From: Chitinophagales bacterium
GTDB lineage: Bacteria; Bacteroidota; Bacteroidia; Chitinophagales; Chitinophagaceae
Direction: 5' to 3'
Length of the DNA: 64,000 nucleotides
NCBI GenBank assembly: GCA_017303395.1
Contig: JAFLBN010000003.1
Span: 186,001-250,000, forward strand
Part shown: one piece after another, positions 19,172 through 26,757 of the stretch
Numbering within the stretch: the stretch's first letter is position 1
How the letters are laid out: each line of letters opens with the position of its first letter
Position numbers and translations under genes: made by a program
The notes under the pieces: generated by a model
Told to the model about the DNA's origin: nothing
What the model saw: only the letters and a program-made list of their open reading frames with translations
Database searches by the model: none

Positions 19172-19768
19172 TCAAGATTGTTCGAAATCTTGTGGCAAAA
19201 GCTTATCCCATGCTTTCCTAGGAGGATTCGGATTTAACTTAAAAGCACCTGGCGTAAGACCGGTGACCTTTTTGAATTGTGTACTAAAGGTCTGTGAACT
19301 TGTATAACCTAACTGCCATCCAATTGAAGATAACGAAAGCTTATCTTCTAATATTAGTTCCTTCGCTTTCTCCATTTTCAATGCCAAAAAGTATTTCTCA
19401 ATCGTTAAGCCCGTCTCAGAAGAAAAGGTTTTACTCAAGTGGTAATAGCTACGATGTAAATTGCTTTCGATATAAGTTGACAATTTTTGCATCTTACCGG
19501 AATTATTAACTATTGCCCTAACATATTCACACAATAATGCTTGAATTTGAACAACCGTTTTTGCGGCAGGTTTGTCGACCAAACTAAAACCACACCTTAC
19601 CAGTGAGTCATTTATTCTATTAATTTCAATCTCCGAGATTTCTTCTTCTACGCGAATTTCACCAATCTTTACTTCCGAAAATGGCTGTCCTATTTCAGTT
19701 AAAATATTTTCTATTGTCGCAACACAACGTTCACAACACATATTTTTAATGAATAATATCCTCCCCAT
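19172..19768 (-). CDS. HMA-like domain fused to AraC-type HTH regulator
   Basis: 198 residues. The N-terminus has a ferredoxin-like heavy-metal domain with KNMCCERCVATIENIL (Cys11, Cys12, Cys15), and residues about 95-185 are an AraC HTH pair (YYHLSKTFSSETGLTIEKY and LSSIGWQLGYTSSQTFSTQFKKVTGLTPGAFK). The design suggests direct metal sensing coupled to DNA binding. Such HMA-AraC proteins occur next to copper genes in Bacteroidota. It is transcribed toward the DUF4136 and stress-module genes and probably regulates the island. Metal identity is inferred as Cu/Ag. Confidence 0.85.
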   Translation of the reverse strand: MGRILFIKNMCCERCVATIENILTEIGQPFSEVKIGEIRVEEEISEIEINRINDSLVRCGFSLVDKPAAKTVVQIQALLCEYVRAIVNNSGKMQKLSTYIESNLHRSYYHLSKTFSSETGLTIEKYFLALKMEKAKELILEDKLSLSSIGWQLGYTSSQTFSTQFKKVTGLTPGAFKLNPNPPRKAWDKLLPQDFEQS

Positions 19769-20024
19769 ATAAAACCTTGTTCTTTATTGTTTACTAAATT
19801 TTTCCTATTTAATTATTCAACTTCCAGAAACAATCTGATAGAAGTAAAGACCGGTTGATAAATTTGAGATATCTAATTAACAATAGCACCTTTTCTGTTA
19901 TTGAAGTATATTTCATGATCTACCTACCCATAACTACTACGTGCGGCATTTCGGAACCTAACCATCCGAAACCCGCTACTGTAGCCACTTTCTGGGCAAA
20001 AAAAATGTGCTTTTATTTTATTCT

Positions 20025-20330
20025 TTAATCTTTTATTTTACCCCCTATAAGAGTATGTAATTTAATTTGTAGATCAGAATTGTGATCTAGTATTATCTTT
20101 ACTTCACATCTTACAGTTCCATCTCACATACGGCATTTTCCCGGTTTGTCTAAGGCTTTTTCTTGTTCACATTTCATGGAGCAAGATACTTGCTGTATTT
20201 TTTTACTGTGCGTGCTGCCATAGGAACAGAGAGCAATAATGCTAGTGCTATTAAATAAATATTTTAAAAATATCTTTTTTATTGAGTAATGTTGAAAGAA
20301 TGCGTAACGCACAACTAGCAGTGAACCCAT
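20025..20330 (-). pseudogene. Heavy-metal-binding (HMBD-like) lipoprotein, interrupted by UGA
   Basis: The frame from 20330 carries a degenerate signal (IKKIFLKYLFNSTSIIALC), then SCSMKCEQEKALDKPGKC, which matches the heavy-metal-binding motif xxCPMKCEG...DKPGKCPxC seen in copper proteins. The codon where the second Cys of the final CxxC should lie is TGA (20124-20126), and the same frame then stays open for 32 more codons to 20025. A single Cys-to-stop substitution explains this. Upstream extent is uncertain. It lies between the AraC regulator and the HYC_CC_PP gene. Confidence 0.5.
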
Positions 20331-20361
20331 TGGGTTAAGGCTAAAACATTTCTACTTCAGA

Positions 20362-20751
20362 TCAAATAAGGAAAACCTCATTCAGGATATACAGAGGTGG
20401 GTAATAAACATCTGGCGGAGAATTATTGTTTATATTCTTCTCTGCTACTTTATAAACTCTAGTCGTATTAACAGGAAAGCCGCAGGGTGCAGGAAGGTCA
20501 GCTAGAAGAATAGTTTGAAAACTGAGTTCCGACTGCTTACCTAAAAAATCACTACCGCTTTTTTTGAACTTGACCTGGCTGTCTTTGCAGCAACCTGGGG
20601 GCATGACCTTTTTTTTACAACATTTTTTCTTTTGATTGTCCTTAAGGGTGACATACTTAAGATGCCCACTGCAATGATGAAAATTAATACTAACGCCAAA
20701 CGCACAAAGCGTATAACTGATTAAGAGTAGTATGACGAGAGCTTTTTTCAA
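20362..20751 (-). CDS. HYC_CC_PP family protein
   Basis: 129-residue secreted protein with a signal peptide (MKKALVILLLISYTLCAFG). It has the three family signatures in order: FHHCSGHLKY (HYC region), KKCCKKK and PPGCC (CC), and PPDVYYPPLYILNEVF (PP) at the C-terminus. The family is found in Bacteroidota next to heavy-metal and copper genes; the conserved Cys/His residues suggest periplasmic metal binding. Intact, unlike its neighbours on both sides. Confidence 0.85.
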   Translation of the reverse strand: MKKALVILLLISYTLCAFGVSINFHHCSGHLKYVTLKDNQKKKCCKKKVMPPGCCKDSQVKFKKSGSDFLGKQSELSFQTILLADLPAPCGFPVNTTRVYKVAEKNINNNSPPDVYYPPLYILNEVFLI

Positions 20752-21056
20752 TTAACCGACTATATATAAATTTACATAAAGTTTGACAATATTGCTAATA
20801 CACACATGAGCGTTGACAAAAATATGACAACATACAACAAAAAATGTGTTATACCAGTATACTTATATAAAGCGTTTTGTATTTAGTTCCTGGAATCTCA
20901 TATATGTAAGTATTCTGGTAAATAACAATAATCTCCTTGTCTTATTCTTATTGGCTGTAATTAGTTTTATATACCTCCTACATTTATTATTTATTCAATA
21001 ATTACCAGCTATAGTTTATTAATAAGAAAATCAACTTCACTCAAATCTTTTTTGTT

Positions 21057-21353
21057 ATGAACAATACAACATTAATAGATTAGATAGCTAAAGATATCTG
21101 TACCACCAAAGTACAGGCAGGTAATGTACTTGACTCATTTAAAGATGCAGTAATTGGTTCACTGAAAAAAGGCGACACAGCATAACTTGTCGACCTTTGC
21201 AATTTTACTGTCACCAAACGTGCAGCAAGTAATAGCCGTAACTCGCAAACCCGAGTCATCAGTATATAATCAAAGCAACCAAATTTAAAGCTTGTAATAA
21301 CTTCAGCACACAAATCGCACAAGCCAGAATACCTAAGAAATAATGTTCAATAA
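21057..21353 (+). pseudogene. HU-family DNA-binding protein, three in-frame stops
   Basis: Reading from ATG 21057 in one frame gives MNNTTLID, stop, IAKDICTTKVQAGNVLDSF, KDAVIGSLKKGDTA, stop, LVDLCNFTVTKRAASNSRN, SQTRVISI, stop, then a C-terminal tail to TAA 21351-21353. This follows the HU/IHF pattern (IAKxxGISKxxAxxAL, LKKGDxVxLxGFGTF, RAARxGRNPQTG) over its whole length. Stops are at 21081 (TAG), 21183 (TAA) and 21267 (TAA). No frameshift has occurred, so it decayed by point mutation. HU paralogues often accompany DUF4248 genes, which lie just downstream. Confidence 0.8.
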
Positions 21354-21389
21354 ACATGAATGCCGCTTTATAAAGCGGCATTCATGTTT
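21352..21389 (+). terminator. 19-bp perfect palindromic terminator
   Basis: A fully self-complementary 38-bp palindrome, followed on the plus strand by T residues and preceded by A residues, so it could act in both directions. It begins at the last base of the HU pseudogene and is its presumed intrinsic terminator, still intact although the gene is not. Confidence 0.8.
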
Positions 21390-21473
21390 TACAACTAGCA
21401 GATCAATGTATTTGATCCTTACCTGCATTACAGTTAATGCAATTTATATTTTCGTTTCTATACGCTGAGTTAT

Positions 21474-21659
21474 TTAACTCCTCATTCGCATTTCAGCTCT
21501 ACTGAAAAGATCACTTTTACGCACATGTAATAATCTGCAACCTATTTTGTAATGAATAACGTTATTCGCAGAGTTTCAATAAAGATAACTTTCTCAATAC
21601 ACACTTGAAAAGTATCTTTTTTGCTTTTTGACGTTAGAAGGCGTATAAAATGTAGCCAT
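21474..21659 (-). pseudogene. Remnant of an excisionase-like (HTH_17) gene
   Basis: In the frame from ATG 21659 the end reads NSANNVIHYKIGCRLLHVRK then SDLFSRAEM, which fits the conserved second half of HTH_17/excisionase proteins (R-x-N-x-x-I-x-x-x-K-I-G-x-x-x-x-x-x-x-x-D). Two in-frame stops interrupt the helix region before it. Homology is judged by eye over about 30 residues, so confidence is limited. Such genes are normal near element ends. Confidence 0.35.
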
Positions 21660-22047
21660 CCTAATTTAATTGTATACAGATGCTGACAAATTTAGCTTGT
21701 AAATAGACCAATGTAATTTACTCATGGCATTAATACAGCAACTGAATGAGATAGGACGCCTTTGTTCCAGAGAAATTGAGCAAGATTTCATATAACAATC
21801 CGTATATCAGACACCGTTTTGATTCTACTCCCATTACAAACACTGTTTTTTTGAGGATAACCCTAAAACTTGTACACCCTAAATCTTAGTTCCGGCATTC
21901 TAGCTTGCTAAGTGATATGGTTTTTTGTAACAACCATGGCCAAAAACTCTATTTGTAACAACTTTCATTACAACGGGTGCTAGGTCCTGTAAGGGATCTT
22001 AAGATTACAAGATTTTTACTGGTATTTCCGTATCAAACCCTCTCAAA

Positions 22048-22069
22048 TCTGTAATGATTTCATTACAGA
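22048..22069. repeat. 10-bp inverted repeat downstream of DUF4248 gene
   Basis: Arms TCTGTAATGA and TCATTACAGA are perfect with a 2-bp spacer, 38 bp after the stop of the minus-strand DUF4248 gene. A further partial copy (TTACAGATTGTAATG) overlaps its right arm. It could be a terminator or a protein-binding dyad. I see no gene in 21660-22047. Confidence 0.5.
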
Positions 22070-22106
22070 TTGTAATGTGTGAGCCTTACTAAAGCTTCAT
22101 AAACAT

Positions 22107-22310
22107 TTATGGTTCTCCTAATAAGGCAGTAATTCTCCTCACTTCTATCTCAGTTAAGTATTTACGGTGCGATAATAATTGTAGTAATGCAGAACCAATA
22201 GGCTTTTCTTTTAACAACCGTCTAAAATTTTGACTGGCTGCCTTTGGTGTATTGTCAGGGAAATATAGCAACGCTAGCTCCTTGCGAGAATATGATCTCA
22301 ACTCAAACAT
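22107..22310 (-). CDS. DUF4248 protein (copy 1)
   Basis: 67 residues matching DUF4248: FELRSYSRKELALLYFPDNT at the start, a central FRRLL helix and the terminal ITALLGEP. The family is small, restricted to Bacteroidota, and often encoded near HU-type proteins and mobile elements; no function is known. It is divergent from the second copy across a 286-bp intergenic stretch (22311-22596) in which I see no other gene. Confidence 0.8.
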   Translation of the reverse strand: MFELRSYSRKELALLYFPDNTPKAASQNFRRLLKEKPIGSALLQLLSHRKYLTEIEVRRITALLGEP

Positions 22311-22596
22311 GATAGGTATTTCGGCAAAAGTATCAGATAGCTCCTATCAACGGTTAGTTTGTCTAATATATTAGAAGGATTTTTTTGCACATCGATTTTC
22401 GATTTCTAAAATTATGTTAAAGGGCGTCATTGCCTAGCATAGAGCCACAAAGAGCTTCAACCCTATTTTGATTGGTTCTAAGTTTGTTCCCTCAATTACT
22501 TTTTCTTGAATGATTTTAGGTCTTAAGACATCAATATCCGTCTGTTGACCTTACGACAAGAATGAGTAATTACAGGACACTCTAAAATAACATAGA

Positions 22597-22830
22597 ATGC
22601 AAAAAAAAACGAACAATGCAACAACTCATTTTGAACTAAAATCGTATTCTCGCAAGGAACTTGCACAGATGTATTTTCCTGACAGTTCTGCTGATAATGC
22701 CGCACAAAATTTCAGGCGATGGTTGAACTTGCATACCAATCATCAGCAGTTCCTAAAAAGTATTCACAGAAGACGTTATCTGCTAAAATCAGAAGTAAGT
22801 ATGATTGTCGAATTATTAGGGGAGCCGTAA
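22597..22830 (+). CDS. DUF4248 protein (copy 2)
   Basis: 77 residues, clearly paralogous to the divergent copy 1: HFELKSYSRKELAQMYFPDS, AAQNFRRWL and the identical end ELLGEP. The N-terminus has an extra QKKTNNATT tail. Likely cytosolic. Together with the HU pseudogene it suggests a DNA-architecture theme for this part of the element (inference). Confidence 0.8.
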   Translation: MQKKTNNATTHFELKSYSRKELAQMYFPDSSADNAAQNFRRWLNLHTNHQQFLKSIHRRRYLLKSEVSMIVELLGEP

Positions 22831-22920
22831 CAAGTCCATTATGTTTCAAGCATTCATATGACTGAGTTGGCATTCATATCGCTTTTCTTCTACAAAAAAA
22901 CTCACTACAATTTTCAAACT

Positions 22921-23130
22921 ATGAATAGAACAATCAAAATACCACTTGCAGCACTCCCTGTTATTTCTGACTTAATCATCGACAATGACCTGCAACACGA
23001 AATTATTGCTTCAAACAATGCAGAACCATCCGTTACACTGGATCTTACATACGATAAATCTGAACGTTCTATCGTCCATATGATTCATGACTGTATAGAT
23101 GACTATTTGGAAGGAATGCCAGCTAATTAA
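22921..23130 (+). CDS. Hypothetical small protein
   Basis: 69 residues if started at ATG 22921 (MNRTIKIPLAALPVISDLI); the frame stays open back to 22858 but the longer form adds a low-quality N-terminus. Acidic and mostly helical by eye, with IVHMIHDCIDDYLEGM at the end. Not recognised. It follows DUF4248 copy 2 by 90 bp and may be co-transcribed. Confidence 0.5.
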   Translation: MNRTIKIPLAALPVISDLIIDNDLQHEIIASNNAEPSVTLDLTYDKSERSIVHMIHDCIDDYLEGMPAN

Positions 23131-23316
23131 CTCACAGCTTCCTTCAACTGTCAGGGACATTCATTTGGCTATGACAGGGTTTAGCAGTTATCTGAAAAGA
23201 ATCTTCTTTTTCCATACTTCAAACCATTTAAATACTACCTATTAGGCAACAAGCATATACAGACGGTATACAGAACAGATATACCAAATTCCTCATTACA
23301 AAATCACTCTAGTTCT

Positions 23317-23499
23317 ATGCAGACACCAAACAAGCCTACTGTTACTGACAGTAGCCAATCCGGATATACCCCGGATTGGCTACGTTCTTTTAAAGGGTGT
23401 TCCCATTATAATGACGAACAAGCCTTTGAGATTATCAACAGCCTTAAAACCCTTGCTAAAATACTGGCAAACAATATTCATAAAAATATAAAATATTGA
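23317..23499 (+). CDS. Hypothetical small protein upstream of the recombinase
   Basis: 60 residues containing GYTPDWLRSFKGC and a helical C-terminus (AFEIINSLKTLAKILANNI). Similar short ORFs sit directly before large serine recombinases in Bacteroidota elements, where a recombination-directionality role is conceivable but unproven. A 13-bp inverted repeat lies inside its coding sequence. The recombinase starts 46 bp downstream. Confidence 0.55.
   Translation: MQTPNKPTVTDSSQSGYTPDWLRSFKGCSHYNDEQAFEIINSLKTLAKILANNIHKNIKY
23351..23383. repeat. 13-bp perfect inverted repeat inside a small ORF
   Basis: Arms GTAGCCAATCCGG (23351-23363) and CCGGATTGGCTAC (23371-23383) flank a 7-nt spacer. The hairpin is GC-richer than its surroundings and lies about 160 bp before the recombinase start, so a role in recombinase regulation or binding is possible. 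Confidence 0.7.
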
Positions 23500-23545
23500 T
23501 TATCAATTAGTTGTATATTTACAATGAACACAAAAACAAACACTT

Positions 23546-25246
23546 ATGAACACATTGTCAGGTTTTGCAAATTTTGCAAAACAGGGGAAAAATATAATAA
23601 ATAATGGCGGAACCAAAGTAGCTATTGTATATACAAGGGTATCCAGCAAAGAACAGGCTGATACTAATTTATCCTTGGATTTTCAGCGAAAAGCTATTGA
23701 GGAACATGCATTAAGAGGTGACATACAAATCCTGGAATATTTTGGGGGTACTTATGAAAGTGCCAAAACCGATGGACGTAAAGAATTTCAGCGTATGCTG
23801 GATTTTATTAAAAAGAACAAGGGCATAATAACCCATATCCTTGTTTATATGCTGGACCGTTTCAGCCGCACCGGTGGTGCTGCTATTAAACTGGCTGAGG
23901 AACTAAGAAGCAAATACGGGGTTGAAATCTTTGCAGTTTCACAGCCAACAGATACATCTAATCCAAGCGGAATATTCCAGCAAAATATTCAGTTCCTGTT
24001 CTCACACTATGATAATGAGCTCAGAAAGCAACGTTCTATTGCAGGAATGAAGGAGAAGTTTAAACGTGGGATATGGGTGGCAAAGCCTCCGATTGGTTAT
24101 GATATTGTCAAAACGAATGGTGTAAGGAAAATAGTGATCAATAGTATTGGCAAAAAAATAAAAAAAGCATTCGTCTGGAAAAGTGAGGGCATGAAAAATG
24201 AGGCTATTCTGGAACGATTGCGCGGTTTGGGAATAAAGCTGAACAAGCAGCATCTTACCAAAATATTCAAGAACCCTTTTTATTGTGGTTTGCTAAGCCA
24301 TAGTATGTTGGAAGGACAACTTGTGGAGGGTACGCATGAGATACTGGTTTCCAAAGCACTGTTTTTACAGGTCAATGAGATCCATCGGCATAATCCGGGG
24401 TATGGGGTGCCTCATAAGAAATTACAGGATGAGGTTCCTTTAAAGGTATTCATTCGATGCAGTGATTGTAACCAACCTTTTACCGGTTATATCGTTAAAG
24501 CAAAGCGGTTGTGGTATTATAAATGCAGGACTAAGGGTTGTAAATGCAACCAAAGTGCTATCAGGTTGCATAAGCAGTTTATCGGACTGATGGAACAATA
24601 TTGTATTCGTACAGAACTGAAAGCGCCTTTACTCGCCATGATGGAATCTGTTTGGATGGATATTAATAAGGAGCGTATTGAACTGGAAAAAGAGTATAAA
24701 AAACAATTAGCCGTACTTGAGGAAAAACTCGAAAGTATAGAGGAAAGCTATTTTATCAATAAGGAAATGTCAAAGGGAACTTATGAGAAATTTCGTTCTA
24801 AATTCATGATTCAGCATCAAGAAATAGCTTCACAATTATCTAAAACAGAAAATAAGGTTTCGAACCCAATTGCTGTTCTCGAAAAGGCGTTGGATATTTC
24901 TATGAACCTCGCTACTGAATGGGATTCTGCGAATATAGAACATAAAGAAAAACTGCAAAAACTGGTATTCCCAGAAGGAATCATGTTTGACAAGAAAACA
25001 GGTGTGCTTCGAACCGATAGCGTGAATGCTATTTTTGAGCTAATAGCGAACCTGTCAGGCAATACAGCCGATAATGAAAAAAGACAAACAGGGGATGATG
25101 CCTGTTTGTCTCCTTTAGTGCGGCAAAGGAGATTCGAACTCCCACACCCTTTCGGGCGCTACCACCTCAAAGTAGTGCGTCTACCAGTTTCGCCATCGCC
25201 GCATCTTTTGAAGGACTGCAAATGTAAATGGAAAACTCAAAAATGA
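23546..25246 (+). CDS. Large serine recombinase; C-terminus reads through tRNA-Leu
   Basis: 566 residues. The resolvase N-domain has YTRVSSKEQ (nucleophile Ser33), LDRFSRTGG and GIFQQNIQFLFSHYDNELRKQRS; a recombinase domain (GIWVAKPPIGYDI), a zinc-ribbon (IRCSDCNQPFTGY...CRTKGCKC) and a coiled coil (residues about 375-440) follow. It would catalyse integration and excision of the element. The last about 50 codons (from RQTGDDACLS) are encoded by the tRNA terminator and the antisense strand of tRNA-Leu, so the native protein probably diverges near codon 510. This is the expected layout when an element has inserted at that tRNA. Confidence 0.9.
   Translation: MNTLSGFANFAKQGKNIINNGGTKVAIVYTRVSSKEQADTNLSLDFQRKAIEEHALRGDIQILEYFGGTYESAKTDGRKEFQRMLDFIKKNKGIITHILVYMLDRFSRTGGAAIKLAEELRSKYGVEIFAVSQPTDTSNPSGIFQQNIQFLFSHYDNELRKQRSIAGMKEKFKRGIWVAKPPIGYDIVKTNGVRKIVINSIGKKIKKAFVWKSEGMKNEAILERLRGLGIKLNKQHLTKIFKNPFYCGLLSHSMLEGQLVEGTHEILVSKALFLQVNEIHRHNPGYGVPHKKLQDEVPLKVFIRCSDCNQPFTGYIVKAKRLWYYKCRTKGCKCNQSAIRLHKQFIGLMEQYCIRTELKAPLLAMMESVWMDINKERIELEKEYKKQLAVLEEKLESIEESYFINKEMSKGTYEKFRSKFMIQHQEIASQLSKTENKVSNPIAVLEKALDISMNLATEWDSANIEHKEKLQKLVFPEGIMFDKKTGVLRTDSVNAIFELIANLSGNTADNEKRQTGDDACLSPLVRQRRFELPHPFGRYHLKVVRLPVSPSPHLLKDCKCKWKTQK
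25077..25110 (-). terminator. Intrinsic terminator of tRNA-Leu
   Basis: On the minus strand a 10-bp perfect stem (arms 25101-25110 and 25083-25092) with an 8-nt loop is followed by six T residues. It begins 8 bp after the tRNA 3' end. It also lies inside the recombinase frame. Confidence 0.75.
25119..25202 (-). tRNA. tRNA-Leu (GAG)
   Basis: 84-nt type II tRNA. Acceptor GCGGCGA pairs with TTGCCGC, discriminator A at 25119, D-arm GGCGAAACTGGTAGACGC, anticodon stem CTACT/GGTAG with loop TTGAGGT (anticodon GAG), a variable arm CGCCCGAAAGGGTG, and a T-arm with GTTCGAATC. CCA is not encoded. It marks the boundary between the metal island (left, beyond its 3' end) and chromosomal genes (right), as expected for a tRNA 3'-end attachment site. 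Confidence 0.95.
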
Positions 25247-25266
25247 AAAATGTAAATAAAAAAATA

Positions 25267-26403
25267 TTAACGCCTAAGCAAGATTCTGAAGGTAGTACCC
25301 TTACCCAATTCTGACTGCTTAACAAAAAGCGATCCATGGTGATACTTTTCTATAATGCGTTTAGATAAAGACAAACCAAGCCCCCACCCTCTTTTCTTGG
25401 TGGTAAAGCCTGGGTCAAAAATCTTTTTTATCTGATGCTTCAAAATCCCTTTACCAGTGTCAGACACATCTACTATTACCTGTTGTTTGTTATCCTGTAT
25501 ACGCACTTCTATTTCACCTTTGCCATCCATGGCATCCAACGCATTGCGCATCAGGTTTTCTATTACCCAGTCAAACAATGGGCCACTGATGTTTACAGGC
25601 ACATCGCTAACGTTCGTTGTCAGGCCAATGGATACCTTGCTAGGTGCACGCTTCTGCATGTAGTCTACCATATTCTGCAGGCGTATAATAAGATTCTCCT
25701 CCTCTAGCTGAGGCGCACTACCTACTTTACCAAAGCGGTCTGCCACCAGCTTCAGCCTGTCAAGGTCTTTCTGCATTTCACTAACAGCCTCTGCATTTTC
25801 TTCGCTGTCTTTCAGCAATTCCAGCCAACCTTCTATAGAGCTTAACGGTGTGCCTAACTGATGGGCTGTTTCCTTAGACAAGCCAACCCATACCTGATTT
25901 TGCAATGACCTGTGTGCAGATGTTAGTGCTATCAACACTATTACCAGAAACAGTACAATAATGGTAAGCTGTATGTAAGGATAATAACGGAGTTGAGTCA
26001 AAAGGTTAGATTCTCCGTAATACACATGTTGCTTGCCACCACTGTACTCAAACACAATCGGTAAATGCAGCTCTTTGAATCTGGCTAACATGTCGTTTGT
26101 ATAAGCAGGAGTCTTCTTTACCTCATTTGAATCAAGATTAATACTACTTACAATGAGGCCCTTATCGTCTGTCAATATCAACGGTATAGTTTTATTCTGC
26201 TCTATTACCAGACTTGCCAATTGCAAGGCTGTGGGGTCTTCCGTAGTATTTAGAATCTTAAGTGCTTCTACCAGTTGCCCAATATTCTTACGTTCTTCGT
26301 CAGCCAGTTTTGCTGCCAATTGGTTGGTATAGTAAAGAGATGCCCCCACTATACACATAGCAGCAATTATCAGATATGTTTTCCAGTTAAAATATTGGCG
26401 CAT
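25267..26403 (-). CDS. Sensor histidine kinase
   Basis: 378 residues from ATG 26403 (MRQYFNWKTYLI); the frame is open further upstream but would overlap the divergent gene. Two TM helices flank an extracytoplasmic domain of about 110 residues; the H-box is KETAHQLGTPLSSIEGW (phospho-His about 181), followed by N-box NLMRNALDAM, G1 DVSDTGKGI and G2 GWGLGLSLSKRI. No cognate response regulator is adjacent, so it is an orphan kinase. It is the first chromosomal protein gene after the tRNA. Confidence 0.9.
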   Translation of the reverse strand: MRQYFNWKTYLIIAAMCIVGASLYYTNQLAAKLADEERKNIGQLVEALKILNTTEDPTALQLASLVIEQNKTIPLILTDDKGLIVSSINLDSNEVKKTPAYTNDMLARFKELHLPIVFEYSGGKQHVYYGESNLLTQLRYYPYIQLTIIVLFLVIVLIALTSAHRSLQNQVWVGLSKETAHQLGTPLSSIEGWLELLKDSEENAEAVSEMQKDLDRLKLVADRFGKVGSAPQLEEENLIIRLQNMVDYMQKRAPSKVSIGLTTNVSDVPVNISGPLFDWVIENLMRNALDAMDGKGEIEVRIQDNKQQVIVDVSDTGKGILKHQIKKIFDPGFTTKKRGWGLGLSLSKRIIEKYHHGSLFVKQSELGKGTTFRILLRR

Positions 26404-26445
26404 AATGGCTTTTAAAAAACGAAATCGTGGTAAAAATATTATGAT

Positions 26446-26470
26446 TTTGACCGAATAACTATTATTTTTG
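26446..26470 (+). promoter_or_regulatory. Possible Bacteroidota-type promoter
   Basis: A TATTTTTG box (26463-26470) fits the TAnnTTTG -7 consensus and lies 27 bp before the start of the small membrane protein gene. A TTTG at 26446-26449 is a candidate -33 box, but the 13-bp spacing is shorter than usual, so the upstream element is uncertain. Confidence 0.3.
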
Positions 26471-26496
26471 TCAGCGAAAATTACTTTCTTTTCAAA

Positions 26497-26730
26497 ATGC
26501 AACACAACCAGGAACATACACACGACGCACATGTAGATTTGGACAACCCGGCTGACATTGAACTTAGTAAGCCGTCTAAATCACGCTTTTTATTCCTGCT
26601 GTTTTTCTTCGGCATATTTATTTTCTCATGGGCCGGCTGCTACAACTTGTACGAACATAAGTTCGTAAACAACAAAGATGAAGCTGCTAAAGCACCTGAA
26701 AATACTTTGTACGATCCTAAGTACAAATAA
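26497..26730 (+). CDS. Hypothetical small single-pass membrane protein
   Basis: 77 residues: a His/Asp-rich N-terminus (HNQEHTHDAHVDLD), one strongly hydrophobic helix (FLFLLFFFGIFIFSWAGC), then a charged tail. Not recognised. Divergent from the histidine kinase and 16 bp upstream of the glycosyltransferase; a hairpin bridges the two genes. Confidence 0.65.
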   Translation: MQHNQEHTHDAHVDLDNPADIELSKPSKSRFLFLLFFFGIFIFSWAGCYNLYEHKFVNNKDEAAKAPENTLYDPKYK

Positions 26731-26757
26731 TCATTAGCACCACGCAATGATTATTTG
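26724..26757 (+). promoter_or_regulatory. 12-bp hairpin occluding glycosyltransferase start codon
   Basis: Arms 26724-26735 and 26746-26757 are perfectly complementary with a 10-nt loop. The left arm contains the stop codon of the small membrane protein gene and the right arm contains the ATG (26747) of the glycosyltransferase. Translation arriving from upstream could open it, giving coupling (inference). Confidence 0.5.

Noticed and set aside
19840-20020. Riboswitch or small RNA between regulator and HMBD relic
   Set aside because: Some GC-rich stretches occur but I could not build a conserved fold or recognise a known class.
20124-20126. Selenoprotein at UGA
   Set aside because: Neighbouring genes are also broken by TAG and TAA, so nonsense decay fits better; kept only as a low-interest check.
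21080-21322. 80-codon minus-strand ORF
   Set aside because: It is the antisense of the HU pseudogene, whose homology explains the sequence better.
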